This document shows, one piece after another, positions 8,790-17,263 of a stretch of DNA of 64,000 nucleotides; position 1 is the stretch's first letter; every line of letters begins with the position of its first letter. This stretch comes from REEB52 sp964626905 (GTDB taxonomy: Bacteria; Chlamydiota; Chlamydiia; Chlamydiales; SM23-39): contig CAZVHA010000001.1 in NCBI GenBank assembly GCA_964626905.1, positions 124,001 through 188,000 of the forward strand, written 5' to 3'. The translations under genes were made by a program, and so were the position numbers. The notes under the pieces were generated by a model. That model had not been told where the DNA came from, did not search any database, and saw only the letters and a program-made list of their open reading frames with translations.

Positions 8790-9191
8790 TCAAGGGAGAA
8801 AGCGCTCATCTGGGACCGGATTTTCGGGCACTTTCAATTTATATTCGTGTCGGTGTGCGGCGATATAGCGGTAGGCCCAATCTCCGAGACATGTGGGGAG
8901 AAAGGCGAGAATGCCGATGAGTTTATACCAGCCTCCTAAAATCCAGTAGATGCGCAAAATGGCTTTTGATTCGATTGAAAATTTCCGTTCTGTTGACTGG
9001 TAATTTTCCAAGAGGATCAAGCTGTTTGCGCTTCTCAAGTTCGTTTGAGGGCCGATGAGGATTTGATCTGCTGTTTCTCCGAGGACGGGTGCAAAGGCGA
9101 AGCGTTTATGTTCATCCATTTGGATGATGCGCCTGACGGCTTGATGGCAAAAGGGGCACTCTCCATCGAAGAAAATCAGATGTTTGTACAT
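8790..9191 (-). CDS. DCC-family thiol-disulfide oxidoreductase (DUF393)
   Basis: 133-residue protein whose N-terminus FFDGECPFCHQAVRRII carries the D.xCxxC motif that names the family, followed by the usual SALLLL-like segment (SANSLILLE) and a hydrophobic GWYKLIGILAFLP helix. Thiol redox activity is predicted; no substrate is known. The frame extends to 9323, but that part lies over the neighbouring barrel gene, so the ATG at 9191 is used. Confidence 0.85.
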   Translation of the reverse strand: MYKHLIFFDGECPFCHQAVRRIIQMDEHKRFAFAPVLGETADQILIGPQTNLRSANSLILLENYQSTERKFSIESKAILRIYWILGGWYKLIGILAFLPTCLGDWAYRYIAAHRHEYKLKVPENPVPDERFLP

Positions 9192-9207
9192 AATTTTACC
9201 ATAATTG

Positions 9208-10152
9208 TCACCAATACATATAGAGGGAGACGGTGAAGTTATTGAATTGGTCTGTCTTGCGGCCTGCGAAGGGAAACCAGCTGCCGAAGATGAGGCCCAT
9301 GTTCTCAGCCCAAAGGATCTCAATTGAGGGGGCTATACTAAACTGCTCCAAAGAATATCCTCCCACGGTCGTCGTCGTCGTCCCTGAAAATTTCGAGGTA
9401 TTTTGATGGAGATATTGCGCATCCAAGCAAAGGAGCCAATTGTGACTCAGTGAAAATTCAGACGAGAGGATCGTCAAAAACTGATTCCCAGCACTTACCC
9501 TGCCCACCGTATCGACATCTCCCCCGTAGGCATTCAGCCCCTCTACATTCATCGACGTCCCAAAAGAATAGTTCGCATAATAGGTCAGGGCAATATAGTG
9601 GGCTTCCCAAATGTGCCAATCTTTATACAAGATGAGTCCTGCTCCAGGAAACCAACTCCCCACCCCCACATCATCGGTCGCCAATTTTAAGGGATCAAAT
9701 TTTCGATACTTTCCAAAAGGAACATTCAGAGAAAATTGCAACATCATAGAGTAAGAATGGCCCTCCCCTCCCCACAACATCGCATTGATCCAAATGGGCA
9801 TATCGCCAAAGGCCCAATTTGAGGCCCCTTTCGTGTAGTTATAATAAACCTGCGGATAGATGTCGATTTCTGCGATTGACTTGTAAAGCCCCACCCGAAA
9901 ATAGGGTTGAAAGAGCAGCGTGTTGAATGTGTTTTCATAATAGGTCACCCGCCAATCGCCCCCATAGGTCCCGGTGTATTGAAACCAATATACATATGGC
10001 TGCAGTGCGATGTGCCCATACTCGACAATGTCTCCTGCCGGACCGAGCAACGGTCCCGTCGACCAAAAATCGGGAATTTTTGCATCTTCTTGCGGCGTTT
10101 GCCCTTGCAGTGAAAACAACGGGAGAAACAAGGTGAAAAGAAACTTACGCAT
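9208..10152 (-). CDS. Outer-membrane beta-barrel protein
   Basis: 314 residues from the ATG at 10152, which opens a signal peptide (MRKFLFTLFLPLFSLQGQ). The mature part is rich in alternating aromatic strands and ends in SLYMYW, a terminal aromatic residue as in BAM-assembled barrels. Segments such as VNVPFG-like LNVPFGKYR and PGAGLILYKDW resemble transporter-type barrels. Specific substrate unknown. It follows lptD on the same strand with a 37-base gap. Confidence 0.75.
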   Translation of the reverse strand: MRKFLFTLFLPLFSLQGQTPQEDAKIPDFWSTGPLLGPAGDIVEYGHIALQPYVYWFQYTGTYGGDWRVTYYENTFNTLLFQPYFRVGLYKSIAEIDIYPQVYYNYTKGASNWAFGDMPIWINAMLWGGEGHSYSMMLQFSLNVPFGKYRKFDPLKLATDDVGVGSWFPGAGLILYKDWHIWEAHYIALTYYANYSFGTSMNVEGLNAYGGDVDTVGRVSAGNQFLTILSSEFSLSHNWLLCLDAQYLHQNTSKFSGTTTTTVGGYSLEQFSIAPSIEILWAENMGLIFGSWFPFAGRKTDQFNNFTVSLYMYW

Positions 10153-10189
10153 AGACTGAAGCGTAGCAAAGCGGAATCGCAAAGTCGAG

Positions 10190-12262
10190 TTAAAAACTCT
10201 TCTTTACAAACTGGATATTGATGTTCCAATCAAAATGGTTATGCAGCGTATAGCCGTAATAGAAGTGCAACTTCCACGCCGAGCTCAACCACGTATACAA
10301 ATGAACCCGGAATTCGTTGTAAGGTTTTTCTCTCATTGTATTCTTATAAAGCCGGTAAAAGCCGTGATGCGATTCAAATTTGAGTTCCCAAAAGGGGTTG
10401 ATCCGGACAAAGAGATTGGACAGGAGGGTGATGCGCCTATCGGAGAGGGGAGAGGCGAGAAGCTCATCTTGTCTTCGGGTCACATCGAGAATAAAATTTT
10501 CGTGATCGCTTTTTCTCCAATCGTATTGCGAGCGATAGCGCAAGTCGAACGTCAGCGCCACATTTTCGTTCACGGTCCATTTGAGATGGGAGTTGGAAAA
10601 ATTCCACACCCGGTTGCGAAAATCGTAGCTGTTGTGCAAAGTGAGCCAGACGCTCGGAAGAGTCCACGCAAGCCAAAGATAACCCCTCGGCACAATTTGG
10701 GGGATCACCGGGTCGGAAAAAAAGGCGTTCACGTAGAGATTGGCGGTAAAACTCGCCTCTTTATTTACCCTTTTTTGAGAAAAGAGCAAGTTGCGCAAGC
10801 CCACTTCGAGCTGGTTGATTTTCTGATAGCCATCTTGGATGGAAAAGATGAAGTGGTCGTCGGGAGAGACCGTGGGGCGAGTGAGCGCGCTGTATTCGAC
10901 ATAGGGCTCAATCACATGTTTGTAGCGCAGGTAGTTTTTTTGTCCGTGCATGTGAGCGGCGGCGCCATAGCCCAAAAGTCCCAAGCATTTTGCGCTGTGA
11001 GAGGAGTTTGTGCCGTAAAAGATGGCCCGCCCGAGAAAATAGGGGGTGAGGGTCACCGCTTTTAAGTGGATGGGCCGGTAGAGATGTTCGAAAATTTCGG
11101 CTCTCGGCGAGTGAAAACTTTTCAGCGTTTCAGTGAGCTGCGACGAGTAGTCGAAACTCAAGTAGGAAGCTTGGACAAAGCCGGTCGAGAGGATCCCGGT
11201 ATTTCTGATTTCAATGGGGCGGGTCATCGCGTAGAGGGTCGGCAAATCTTGCTTGATCGATTCGAAAGGGTTGACTTTGGGGCGCACTTTAAGTGCGGTG
11301 AGGATCTCTTTTTCTCTGTGATCGATCGAAAAGAGGGTTTGCAAAGCGGTATTGACGTCAAAATCTTCGCTTTTGAAATCGCCCGGCATCCGGACGTCGC
11401 TGTATTTATCCCAAGTGAGGACGGTGTGCGTTTTACCGCTGCGACTTTTCGAGTGCAAAGCCCCTTGAACCCGGTATCTTTGCTCCACATCTTCGGCGTT
11501 GAAGAGGCGATCTTTTCCGAGGTAGTTGCGAGTGGTGAATGTGGTGAGGCCATCGGGTGGAAAATACTCACTCTCGAGCGCCCCGCCCCACCCTTTACTC
11601 CACCGGTATTCGAGTCTGCCGTAGAAGGCGAGATCTTCCCAAGAGTAGAGCTGATAGCGAAAGCCCACTTTGGGCCCCTTGTTCCAGTTGATGTAGTAAC
11701 GAAATAGGGGAGCTTTAAACCGTTTGAGATTGACTCTGAACGAGGGGAGCCACAGTTTTGGCCAGCGAAAAAACCGCAGACGCACTTTTTTCGCCTGAAA
11801 ATACTCGTTTTTGACGACGCTTACGCGCGAGGCTCTCAAATCCCAAGAGCTCTCTTTATTCTCACAGGTGGTGACAAACGCCTTGGTCACTCGGTAGTTG
11901 CCGTCGGGGCAGAGCTGAATTTTATCTCCTCCCACATACCAGATGGAGGAAAATGTTTTTCCGTCGTAGATGGTGCCCGACATTTTGCCAAAATCGAACT
12001 CGAGTTCAGAGCCGACAAAGACTTTTCCTTTGTACTGGATGAGCAGATCCCCTTCTGCTTCGATTTTTTGCACCATTTTCCCTTCTTCCATCCGGTGAAA
12101 ATATTGGATGCTCTCAGCCTGGATCCGAATGTCCTCATTTTGGATAACGCCGCCACAATTGGTATAGACGACGCCATTTTTATAGGTAGGGTCTTTGAGA
12201 TAGACGTTCACCTCTTCCCCAAAGAGAAAACAGAAGCAAAGAAAAGGGACGATTTTTTCCAT
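10190..12262 (-). CDS. lptD: LPS-assembly protein LptD
   Basis: 690-residue outer-membrane protein that inserts lipopolysaccharide into the outer leaflet. A short signal peptide (MEKIVPFLCFCFLFG) precedes an N-terminal OstA-like domain with IQAESIQYFH and IEAEGDLLIQYKGKVFVG. The Cys-containing CPDGNYRVTKAFVTTCE stretch and SWDLRASRV follow, typical of LptD, then a long barrel domain. It is shorter than proteobacterial LptD. Upstream on the same strand is a HEAT-repeat protein, 16 bases away. Confidence 0.85.
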   Translation of the reverse strand: MEKIVPFLCFCFLFGEEVNVYLKDPTYKNGVVYTNCGGVIQNEDIRIQAESIQYFHRMEEGKMVQKIEAEGDLLIQYKGKVFVGSELEFDFGKMSGTIYDGKTFSSIWYVGGDKIQLCPDGNYRVTKAFVTTCENKESSWDLRASRVSVVKNEYFQAKKVRLRFFRWPKLWLPSFRVNLKRFKAPLFRYYINWNKGPKVGFRYQLYSWEDLAFYGRLEYRWSKGWGGALESEYFPPDGLTTFTTRNYLGKDRLFNAEDVEQRYRVQGALHSKSRSGKTHTVLTWDKYSDVRMPGDFKSEDFDVNTALQTLFSIDHREKEILTALKVRPKVNPFESIKQDLPTLYAMTRPIEIRNTGILSTGFVQASYLSFDYSSQLTETLKSFHSPRAEIFEHLYRPIHLKAVTLTPYFLGRAIFYGTNSSHSAKCLGLLGYGAAAHMHGQKNYLRYKHVIEPYVEYSALTRPTVSPDDHFIFSIQDGYQKINQLEVGLRNLLFSQKRVNKEASFTANLYVNAFFSDPVIPQIVPRGYLWLAWTLPSVWLTLHNSYDFRNRVWNFSNSHLKWTVNENVALTFDLRYRSQYDWRKSDHENFILDVTRRQDELLASPLSDRRITLLSNLFVRINPFWELKFESHHGFYRLYKNTMREKPYNEFRVHLYTWLSSAWKLHFYYGYTLHNHFDWNINIQFVKKSF

Positions 12263-12278
12263 CGAGAGGTATCATAAC

Positions 12279-13952
12279 TCACTCGGTGGCTTTCATCAAT
12301 AGTCCCATGAGCGCATAGCGATTGTGCGGATTGCCATTTTGAATGGCCTCTAAAAGAAAGGAGATGCTCTTCTCATCGCGTCTACTTGCAATGGAGACAA
12401 ACGATTCGATGAGCAGTTTGGAAGTCTCTTCAGGGGTGAGCGTGTAATCGGACTGTTCGAGCCGGTATTTCCAAGGGAGAAGTTCTCTCAGCTGAATCAG
12501 TTGCGACTCTTTTTGGTTCATCACCCAATGCATCACGTGCTCCTCATAAGGCCCCTCTTCATTTAAGCGAAAAAGAGCCAGATGGCAATAGTCGCGAATA
12601 AGGGGAAATCCCACTTTCTCAGCGCCCGCTTTGAGAAGGGCGATGGCTTCCGGTGTCCGTAAATTTTCTAAAAGGGCGATGGTCGTCGGGACAAGATCGG
12701 TTTGTCCTGCCATGAAAATTCTTTTCGCAATTCTTAAAAAAGTTTCTTCAGGCAAATGGATCGCCTCTTTGAGGAGGTGCTCTCGTATGGCGAACGAGTA
12801 GTTGAGATCGATCGTCGGATCTTTGGCTCTGAGCTCAGCGGAAGGGATCCCTTTAAATGCGGAAAGAGTTCTTCCGAGAGAGACAAAAGGGCAAAAGGCA
12901 AGACCGCGCGCATCGGTGATGAGAATTTCTAAAAGGGGATCAAGACACGCGGTGCTGCGCCTTTGCAAAAGGGCAATTGCGGCATTGGTGCGCACTTGAA
13001 GGTCATTTGAGCGGATCAACTCTTTGAGCGGCTCTTCCGTTTCAGAGATGGCGCCAAGAGCGGCAATGGCAAAGAGATTCGATTGCTTGGCAAGTCTAAT
13101 AATGGTCGGCACATGGCTCCGATCGCCCAGTTGAAAGAGGGCAACACTTGCGGCAAGGCGCACCGTTTCAGTAGGGGAGAGGGCCAGTCTCTTGAGTTTG
13201 GGAATCGATTGGCTATCCTTGAGCGCCCCCATCGCAAAGGCGCACGCTTCAAGCTCGGCGATATGCGTGTGGGTGAGCCTTTTTCGAAGGAGCGAAAGAA
13301 AATCGTCTCGCCCAAGCCTTGCCACATTGAGAATTGCCTCAATGCGAGTCTGGGGGTCGAGGTCTTCGATGAGCCGTCTCAACGCATGGGTCGCATCATT
13401 TGTCCCGAGAAGGGCAAAAAGAGAGGGGAAAAAGGGTTTGAAGGTAGGGGGGAGCCGGTACATGAGCCCCTCAATTTGCCCCACCGCATGGGGATGTTTT
13501 GTCTGCGCCATATAATAGGCCGCTTCCATTCGAATCGCAAGATAATCGGAGCTCATGGCCCTATTGAAAATTTCTGCCGAGCGATCATCCTCAAATTTGC
13601 CGATAAAGTGGAGAGCGAGTAGCTGCATTTGAGGGTCGGGATGGGTAATTCCCCGCTCTAAAATCTCAATGGCTCCAGCCGATCCAGAAAGCCCTGCGCC
13701 AAAAAGGGTCATCATAAACGTCTTGTCATCTTGCGAAACGCTCCCCTTTTGTAAGAGGAGTAGCCCCATTTGCTGGAGCACCTCAAAATCGTGCTTTCCG
13801 ACAGCGCTCGAAGTCTCCCGATACTTTTGGATCGCCTCCTCAATTTGCCCCTGCTGCATGAGGTATAAGGAGTGGAGTTTTGTCTCATCTTTCTCACTTG
13901 CAATGAGAAAGGAGATGGCCAAGAGAATCGCTAAAGGTTGTAATCGTCCCAT
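12279..13952 (-). CDS. Exported or anchored HEAT-repeat protein
   Basis: 557 residues. The first 19 (LAILLAISFLIAS core) form a signal peptide or anchor. The remainder is an all-helical solenoid with about ten HEAT-like repeats, seen as recurring ..LRR.I.DLDPQTRIEAILNVARLG and LSPTETVRLAASVALFQLGD units. Probably a scaffold at the envelope. Its position immediately before lptD on the same strand suggests a role in envelope assembly; that is inference only. Confidence 0.75.
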   Translation of the reverse strand: MGRLQPLAILLAISFLIASEKDETKLHSLYLMQQGQIEEAIQKYRETSSAVGKHDFEVLQQMGLLLLQKGSVSQDDKTFMMTLFGAGLSGSAGAIEILERGITHPDPQMQLLALHFIGKFEDDRSAEIFNRAMSSDYLAIRMEAAYYMAQTKHPHAVGQIEGLMYRLPPTFKPFFPSLFALLGTNDATHALRRLIEDLDPQTRIEAILNVARLGRDDFLSLLRKRLTHTHIAELEACAFAMGALKDSQSIPKLKRLALSPTETVRLAASVALFQLGDRSHVPTIIRLAKQSNLFAIAALGAISETEEPLKELIRSNDLQVRTNAAIALLQRRSTACLDPLLEILITDARGLAFCPFVSLGRTLSAFKGIPSAELRAKDPTIDLNYSFAIREHLLKEAIHLPEETFLRIAKRIFMAGQTDLVPTTIALLENLRTPEAIALLKAGAEKVGFPLIRDYCHLALFRLNEEGPYEEHVMHWVMNQKESQLIQLRELLPWKYRLEQSDYTLTPEETSKLLIESFVSIASRRDEKSISFLLEAIQNGNPHNRYALMGLLMKATE

Positions 13953-14066
13953 GTCGCCCTCATAACATTCTTTGGTTCTTTTGACAAGAAGGGGTTCATA
14001 TGGTGTTCATAATCGATGACTTCAATTCTCGCATCAGCTATCATTTGCGGCGAGGCAATTTTATTT

Positions 14067-14585
14067 ATGACACAACCGGTAGATCAGCACCGTCCCGTCA
14101 ATTCTACTCCACAAGTGCCGCCAGGGGGACCAGTTGGCAGCGCCCCAGCAGGGGTTGCTCAGGCTCCGACGACGATCAGTTCTGTCGGTGGACCTACTCT
14201 TAAGGAAAAAGGGTACATTGAAAGGGCGGTTGAGTGGATCGTCGTACGCGTAAAGTGGCTTTTTAAGAAAATTTTTTGTTGCTGCTATAAAGAAGAAGAA
14301 AAAAAGCCAGAAACTCCCCCAATTCCACCAAAACCAAAGGAACCAGAGGTCCCCAAGGGTTTCTTAAAGCTTGAGACTGATCTTAAATGTAGATATATAG
14401 AGTTTTTTCATGCTCTCCCGCAGGAAAGACAGGATGTTATATGTGAAGAAGTAGGACAAATGTATAAACAAGAGGATGATAAGGCTCGTTCTTGGTGGCA
14501 GGGGAAAAGAGAGCGCAAAACAATTGGCCGAGAGAAAATTGGGCAAAATCCCATGTTATTAGGTTTTCATATCAAACTAAAATAA
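14067..14585 (+). CDS. Hypothetical protein with a triple-cysteine motif
   Basis: 172-residue product of unknown function. The N-terminus is proline/glycine rich and disordered. Residues about 60-75 form a short hydrophobic/basic helix (WIVVRVKWLFKKIFCCCY) followed by charged and proline-rich sequence, then a soluble C-terminal domain. A basic amphipathic helix next to three cysteines would suit membrane attachment or acylation in a host cell. The ATG at 14067 is chosen over 14016 because the preceding residues look unlike coding sequence, but no strong ribosome site decides it. Confidence 0.6.
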   Translation: MTQPVDQHRPVNSTPQVPPGGPVGSAPAGVAQAPTTISSVGGPTLKEKGYIERAVEWIVVRVKWLFKKIFCCCYKEEEKKPETPPIPPKPKEPEVPKGFLKLETDLKCRYIEFFHALPQERQDVICEEVGQMYKQEDDKARSWWQGKRERKTIGREKIGQNPMLLGFHIKLK

Positions 14586-14600
14586 AAAAAAGGAAAAGTT

Positions 14601-14942
14601 ATGTTGCAACGAGTACGTAGTAATTCAGAACCTATTGAATATCGGTATTATAATAAAATTCGAAGGGTTCTTAAGGAGAGTCCAATTTCTCAGGAAATCA
14701 TCGAATTGGCGCGGACAATCTTTCAAAAAGCAACAAAGGAAGGGGTATGGAAAACTTGTAAAGCAGATGCTGAAGGGCTGATTCAATCGGCAGTCAGGGA
14801 ATTAGCGGCATCGCGTTCCTCCTCCTCCTCCTCATCTTCGGACTCGCCCCTCTCTTTTGAAAAAACAGAAGTCCCTCCGAAAAGCCCCAAGAAATCGGTG
14901 CTTAGCGCCAACTTCTTCCCACCCACAACACCGGAAAATTAA
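14601..14942 (+). CDS. Small hypothetical protein with serine run
   Basis: 113 residues. AAAAGGAAAAG 8 bases before the ATG is a good ribosome site, and it follows the preceding gene by 15 bases, so the two are probably cotranscribed. A helical N-terminal half is followed by an eight-serine run encoded by a TCC/TCT microsatellite near 14815-14840, then a basic/proline tail (PPKSPKKS). Not recognised; an effector-like composition. The end overlaps the convergent DUF3604 gene by 4 bases. Confidence 0.6.
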   Translation: MLQRVRSNSEPIEYRYYNKIRRVLKESPISQEIIELARTIFQKATKEGVWKTCKADAEGLIQSAVRELAASRSSSSSSSSDSPLSFEKTEVPPKSPKKSVLSANFFPPTTPEN

Positions 14943-16834
14943 TCTTCTTTGACCCGTTTTTTCACCTTTTTGGGTGCGGGAGCGGGTCCGGTTCTGGATT
15001 GGAGTTCGACCCAAATGGGCGAGCTCCAAGCGATATGGCCATCTTCTTGCACAACTCTCAAATAGTAGTAGCTGAAGGGGGGGAGCTCCTCTTTTCCTTT
15101 GAGAGAGATCTCTGGAAGAGAATCGAAATCGTCGATTTCGAATTCGACGATCCCTTCTTTTGGCTCAATTTTGCGAAACACTTTGCCGTTGCGGATGATG
15201 AGGGCTTCCACAATGGGTTTTGTCCCGATGCAATAGCCTGTGATGTGTCGATTGAATTCCAGGCCAGGGCGCGACTTTGTCTCGAGCTCTGAGCCCATGG
15301 AAAAGCCGGCGATGTGGAGTCCCACAATCATCCGCTCTCCCGTTGTCGCGTAGCATGAGCGGGCTTGTAGCGCCTCAAAAAGGGAGGCGCGGGTATGTTC
15401 TTTTGCGAGGATGGCGGTCATTCCGGGCGTGTATTGCGTCTGATTGGCATCGAATAGATTTTGATAGGGGCCCCGATCGTCAAATCCCCCTGCTGTGAAG
15501 CCAAAGCGACAGCCGCGATTGAGCGCTTTTTGAATCGATCCTTCGACGCTCTCTTGAATGCCCCGTTTATCCCCTGAGATGGGGCGTTTATTGCCCTCTT
15601 TGGCCGTGCATTCCGAAGAGCCCCACGCGTTGTAGATTTCGACCACCCGCTCAAATTCGGGGTTGAAGTCGTTGAAATTGTAGCAGGTGCTTTTTCCCAT
15701 GGTAAAGCTCGGAATGGAGAGCATCTCTTTGGGATTATTTGTTTTGTAGATTTTTTTGAGCGAGTTATTTTTGGTATCTTTGCGTCTCATGATCGGCTTC
15801 ATATCTTTGGAGTAGAGAAATTGTCTCAGTCCCTCTTCATTTAGTTCGCCGAGCCATTGAAATCCGAGGAGTGCGACAAACCGATCGTCCTCATTGAATT
15901 CGGCAACCTGCGTTGAAATTGCCTTCCACTGATCATTCGAAGTCTCTTCTTCGCTATCAAAAGAGGAGGAGGCGAAAAACTGGAGCGCCCGGTCATCTCT
16001 CATGTGCCTTAAAAAGGCCTCGATATTTTCATATGAATCGACTTTGGGGGACTCGCCATGGAGGTTGCCCCAAAATAGGCTTAATCCCCCTTCGGGCAGA
16101 CATTTGATTGGGGGGGAAAAGAACTGCTCTTTTGTCTTCAAATTTTTCAGCTGAATTTTGTAGATGCCGGGCTCATTGAAATAGAGATTGGGTAGAGCGA
16201 TGAAACCAGTCTCAGGGACAAAGAGCTTCCAGTTCAAATTTTCCCTCAAATGCTGGTGACTCAAATCGATGAGTGTCCCTTCAGGGGCGTTCGAGGTGAG
16301 ATTGCCGTAGATATCTTCGAAGCGGACGATCACATCAAAGCGCTTGTTGCGAGAGACGAGGGATGGGGCGATAATTTTAAGGGTAGTGAGCTCTCCCCCG
16401 CGCACATCTAGGAAAAAGGTCTCGCTCTCTTTGTATTCCCCTTTCCCTTTGGGATCGATATGGAGGTGGAAGGGCCGTTTTCTTTGCACCGATTTTTGGG
16501 GGGCATTTTCTTTCATGATGATCACGAGGGTGTCGCCCGTTTTCATCTCGATTGGGAGGGTGAACTCAAAAGAAGAGGTGAAGGTTTCGGGGTGGTCGAT
16601 CCGAACGGGGCTCAAAATTTTTCCATTGGGTAATTGAGCCCAGATCACGTTGGTTTTGTCTTTGAGATTGGTGCTCGGGACTTGCCAGTCGATCGGCCGC
16701 TCTTTGCTCTCGAGATCAAAGCGGAGTTTTGCCCCTTTGGGGAGGAGGCTCGCTGTGGTGTAGATAAACTTCCAACTCGACGTGGTTCCGGCGATCGCAT
16801 GGGTTGGTTCACAATAACAGATCGATCGTCGCAT
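14939..16834 (-). CDS. DUF3604 family protein
   Basis: 631 residues. The ATG at 16834 has AAGGAG 8 bases upstream, so the longer frame to 16933 is rejected. The N-terminal half is made of beta-sandwich-like segments. The C-terminal half has the DUF3604 landmarks FWGNLHGES, ALQFFASSSFD, FVALLGFQWL, VEIYNAWGSSEC, GFTAGGFDDRGP and YATTGERM. In many members of this PHP-like family the first motif is GDLHxHT with metal-binding His; here it reads GNLHGES, so one of those His is replaced. The function of the family is poorly known. No signal peptide is evident. Confidence 0.8.
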   Translation of the reverse strand: MRRSICYCEPTHAIAGTTSSWKFIYTTASLLPKGAKLRFDLESKERPIDWQVPSTNLKDKTNVIWAQLPNGKILSPVRIDHPETFTSSFEFTLPIEMKTGDTLVIIMKENAPQKSVQRKRPFHLHIDPKGKGEYKESETFFLDVRGGELTTLKIIAPSLVSRNKRFDVIVRFEDIYGNLTSNAPEGTLIDLSHQHLRENLNWKLFVPETGFIALPNLYFNEPGIYKIQLKNLKTKEQFFSPPIKCLPEGGLSLFWGNLHGESPKVDSYENIEAFLRHMRDDRALQFFASSSFDSEEETSNDQWKAISTQVAEFNEDDRFVALLGFQWLGELNEEGLRQFLYSKDMKPIMRRKDTKNNSLKKIYKTNNPKEMLSIPSFTMGKSTCYNFNDFNPEFERVVEIYNAWGSSECTAKEGNKRPISGDKRGIQESVEGSIQKALNRGCRFGFTAGGFDDRGPYQNLFDANQTQYTPGMTAILAKEHTRASLFEALQARSCYATTGERMIVGLHIAGFSMGSELETKSRPGLEFNRHITGYCIGTKPIVEALIIRNGKVFRKIEPKEGIVEFEIDDFDSLPEISLKGKEELPPFSYYYLRVVQEDGHIAWSSPIWVELQSRTGPAPAPKKVKKRVKED

Positions 16835-16896
16835 GAAAAAACTCCTTAAGCTGAGGCGCCTCATTGTGCCTGCTTTTCGATTGTTTTGCAAGGGGC

Positions 16897-16907
16897 TTAA
16901 TTTGACT
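16897..16907 (+). repeat. Left target-site duplication of the fold-back element
   Basis: TTAATTTGACT, identical to 17264-17274 on the other side of the 356-bp inverted-repeat element. The preceding base (C) also matches on both sides, so the duplication could be scored as 11 or 12. Confidence 0.8.
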
Positions 16908-17263
16908 GGGTGTAAATAAAAGTATTGAGGCAATAGTTGGTCCTAAGAGACTTCCCGCCTCCAATTTTGTGAAATAGGATCAGCACAGAGAAAAAATAGA
17001 AGGAGGACGAGAGTACACAGAGGGTTAATTATAGAGATTAGACGGGGGCTCGCCCCTGAGTTAAGGAGATTGGTTCCACCCTCTTTAACTCAGGGGCGGG
17101 CCCCCGTCCGACCTCTTAATATAATTCCTCTGTGTACTCTCGTCCTCCTTCTATTTTTTCTCTGTGCTGATCCTATTTCACACAGCCGGATAGGAAGCTC
17201 TTATTTAGAGGAAAAGGCTGGGAGTAGTAAGGCTATTTCCTCCTCAACACTTTTATTTACACC
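16908..17263. mobile_element. 356-bp fold-back (MITE-like) element
   Basis: A long imperfect palindrome. The ends GGTGTAAATAAAAGT and ACTTTTATTTACACC style pair with one mismatch. Arms 16969-17023 and 17127-17181 are perfect 55-base inverted repeats, and the inner arms continue (GGGGCTCGCCCCTGAGTTAA at the left against its complement at the right) to a loop of about 20 bases near 17065-17083. It is flanked by an exact 11-base direct repeat, TTAATTTGACT, at 16897-16907 and 17264-17274, as expected for target-site duplication. No transposase gene is inside. The right copy of the target repeat includes the stop codon of the tlyC-like gene. Confidence 0.85.

Noticed and set aside
10235..11707. 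Two long plus-strand frames (276 and 213 codons) inside lptD
   Set aside because: Antisense shadows of lptD; the products have no recognisable features.
16908..17263. Large hairpin as a transcription terminator or riboswitch
   Set aside because: Far longer than a terminator, no T tract, and exact 11-base flanking repeats indicate insertion.
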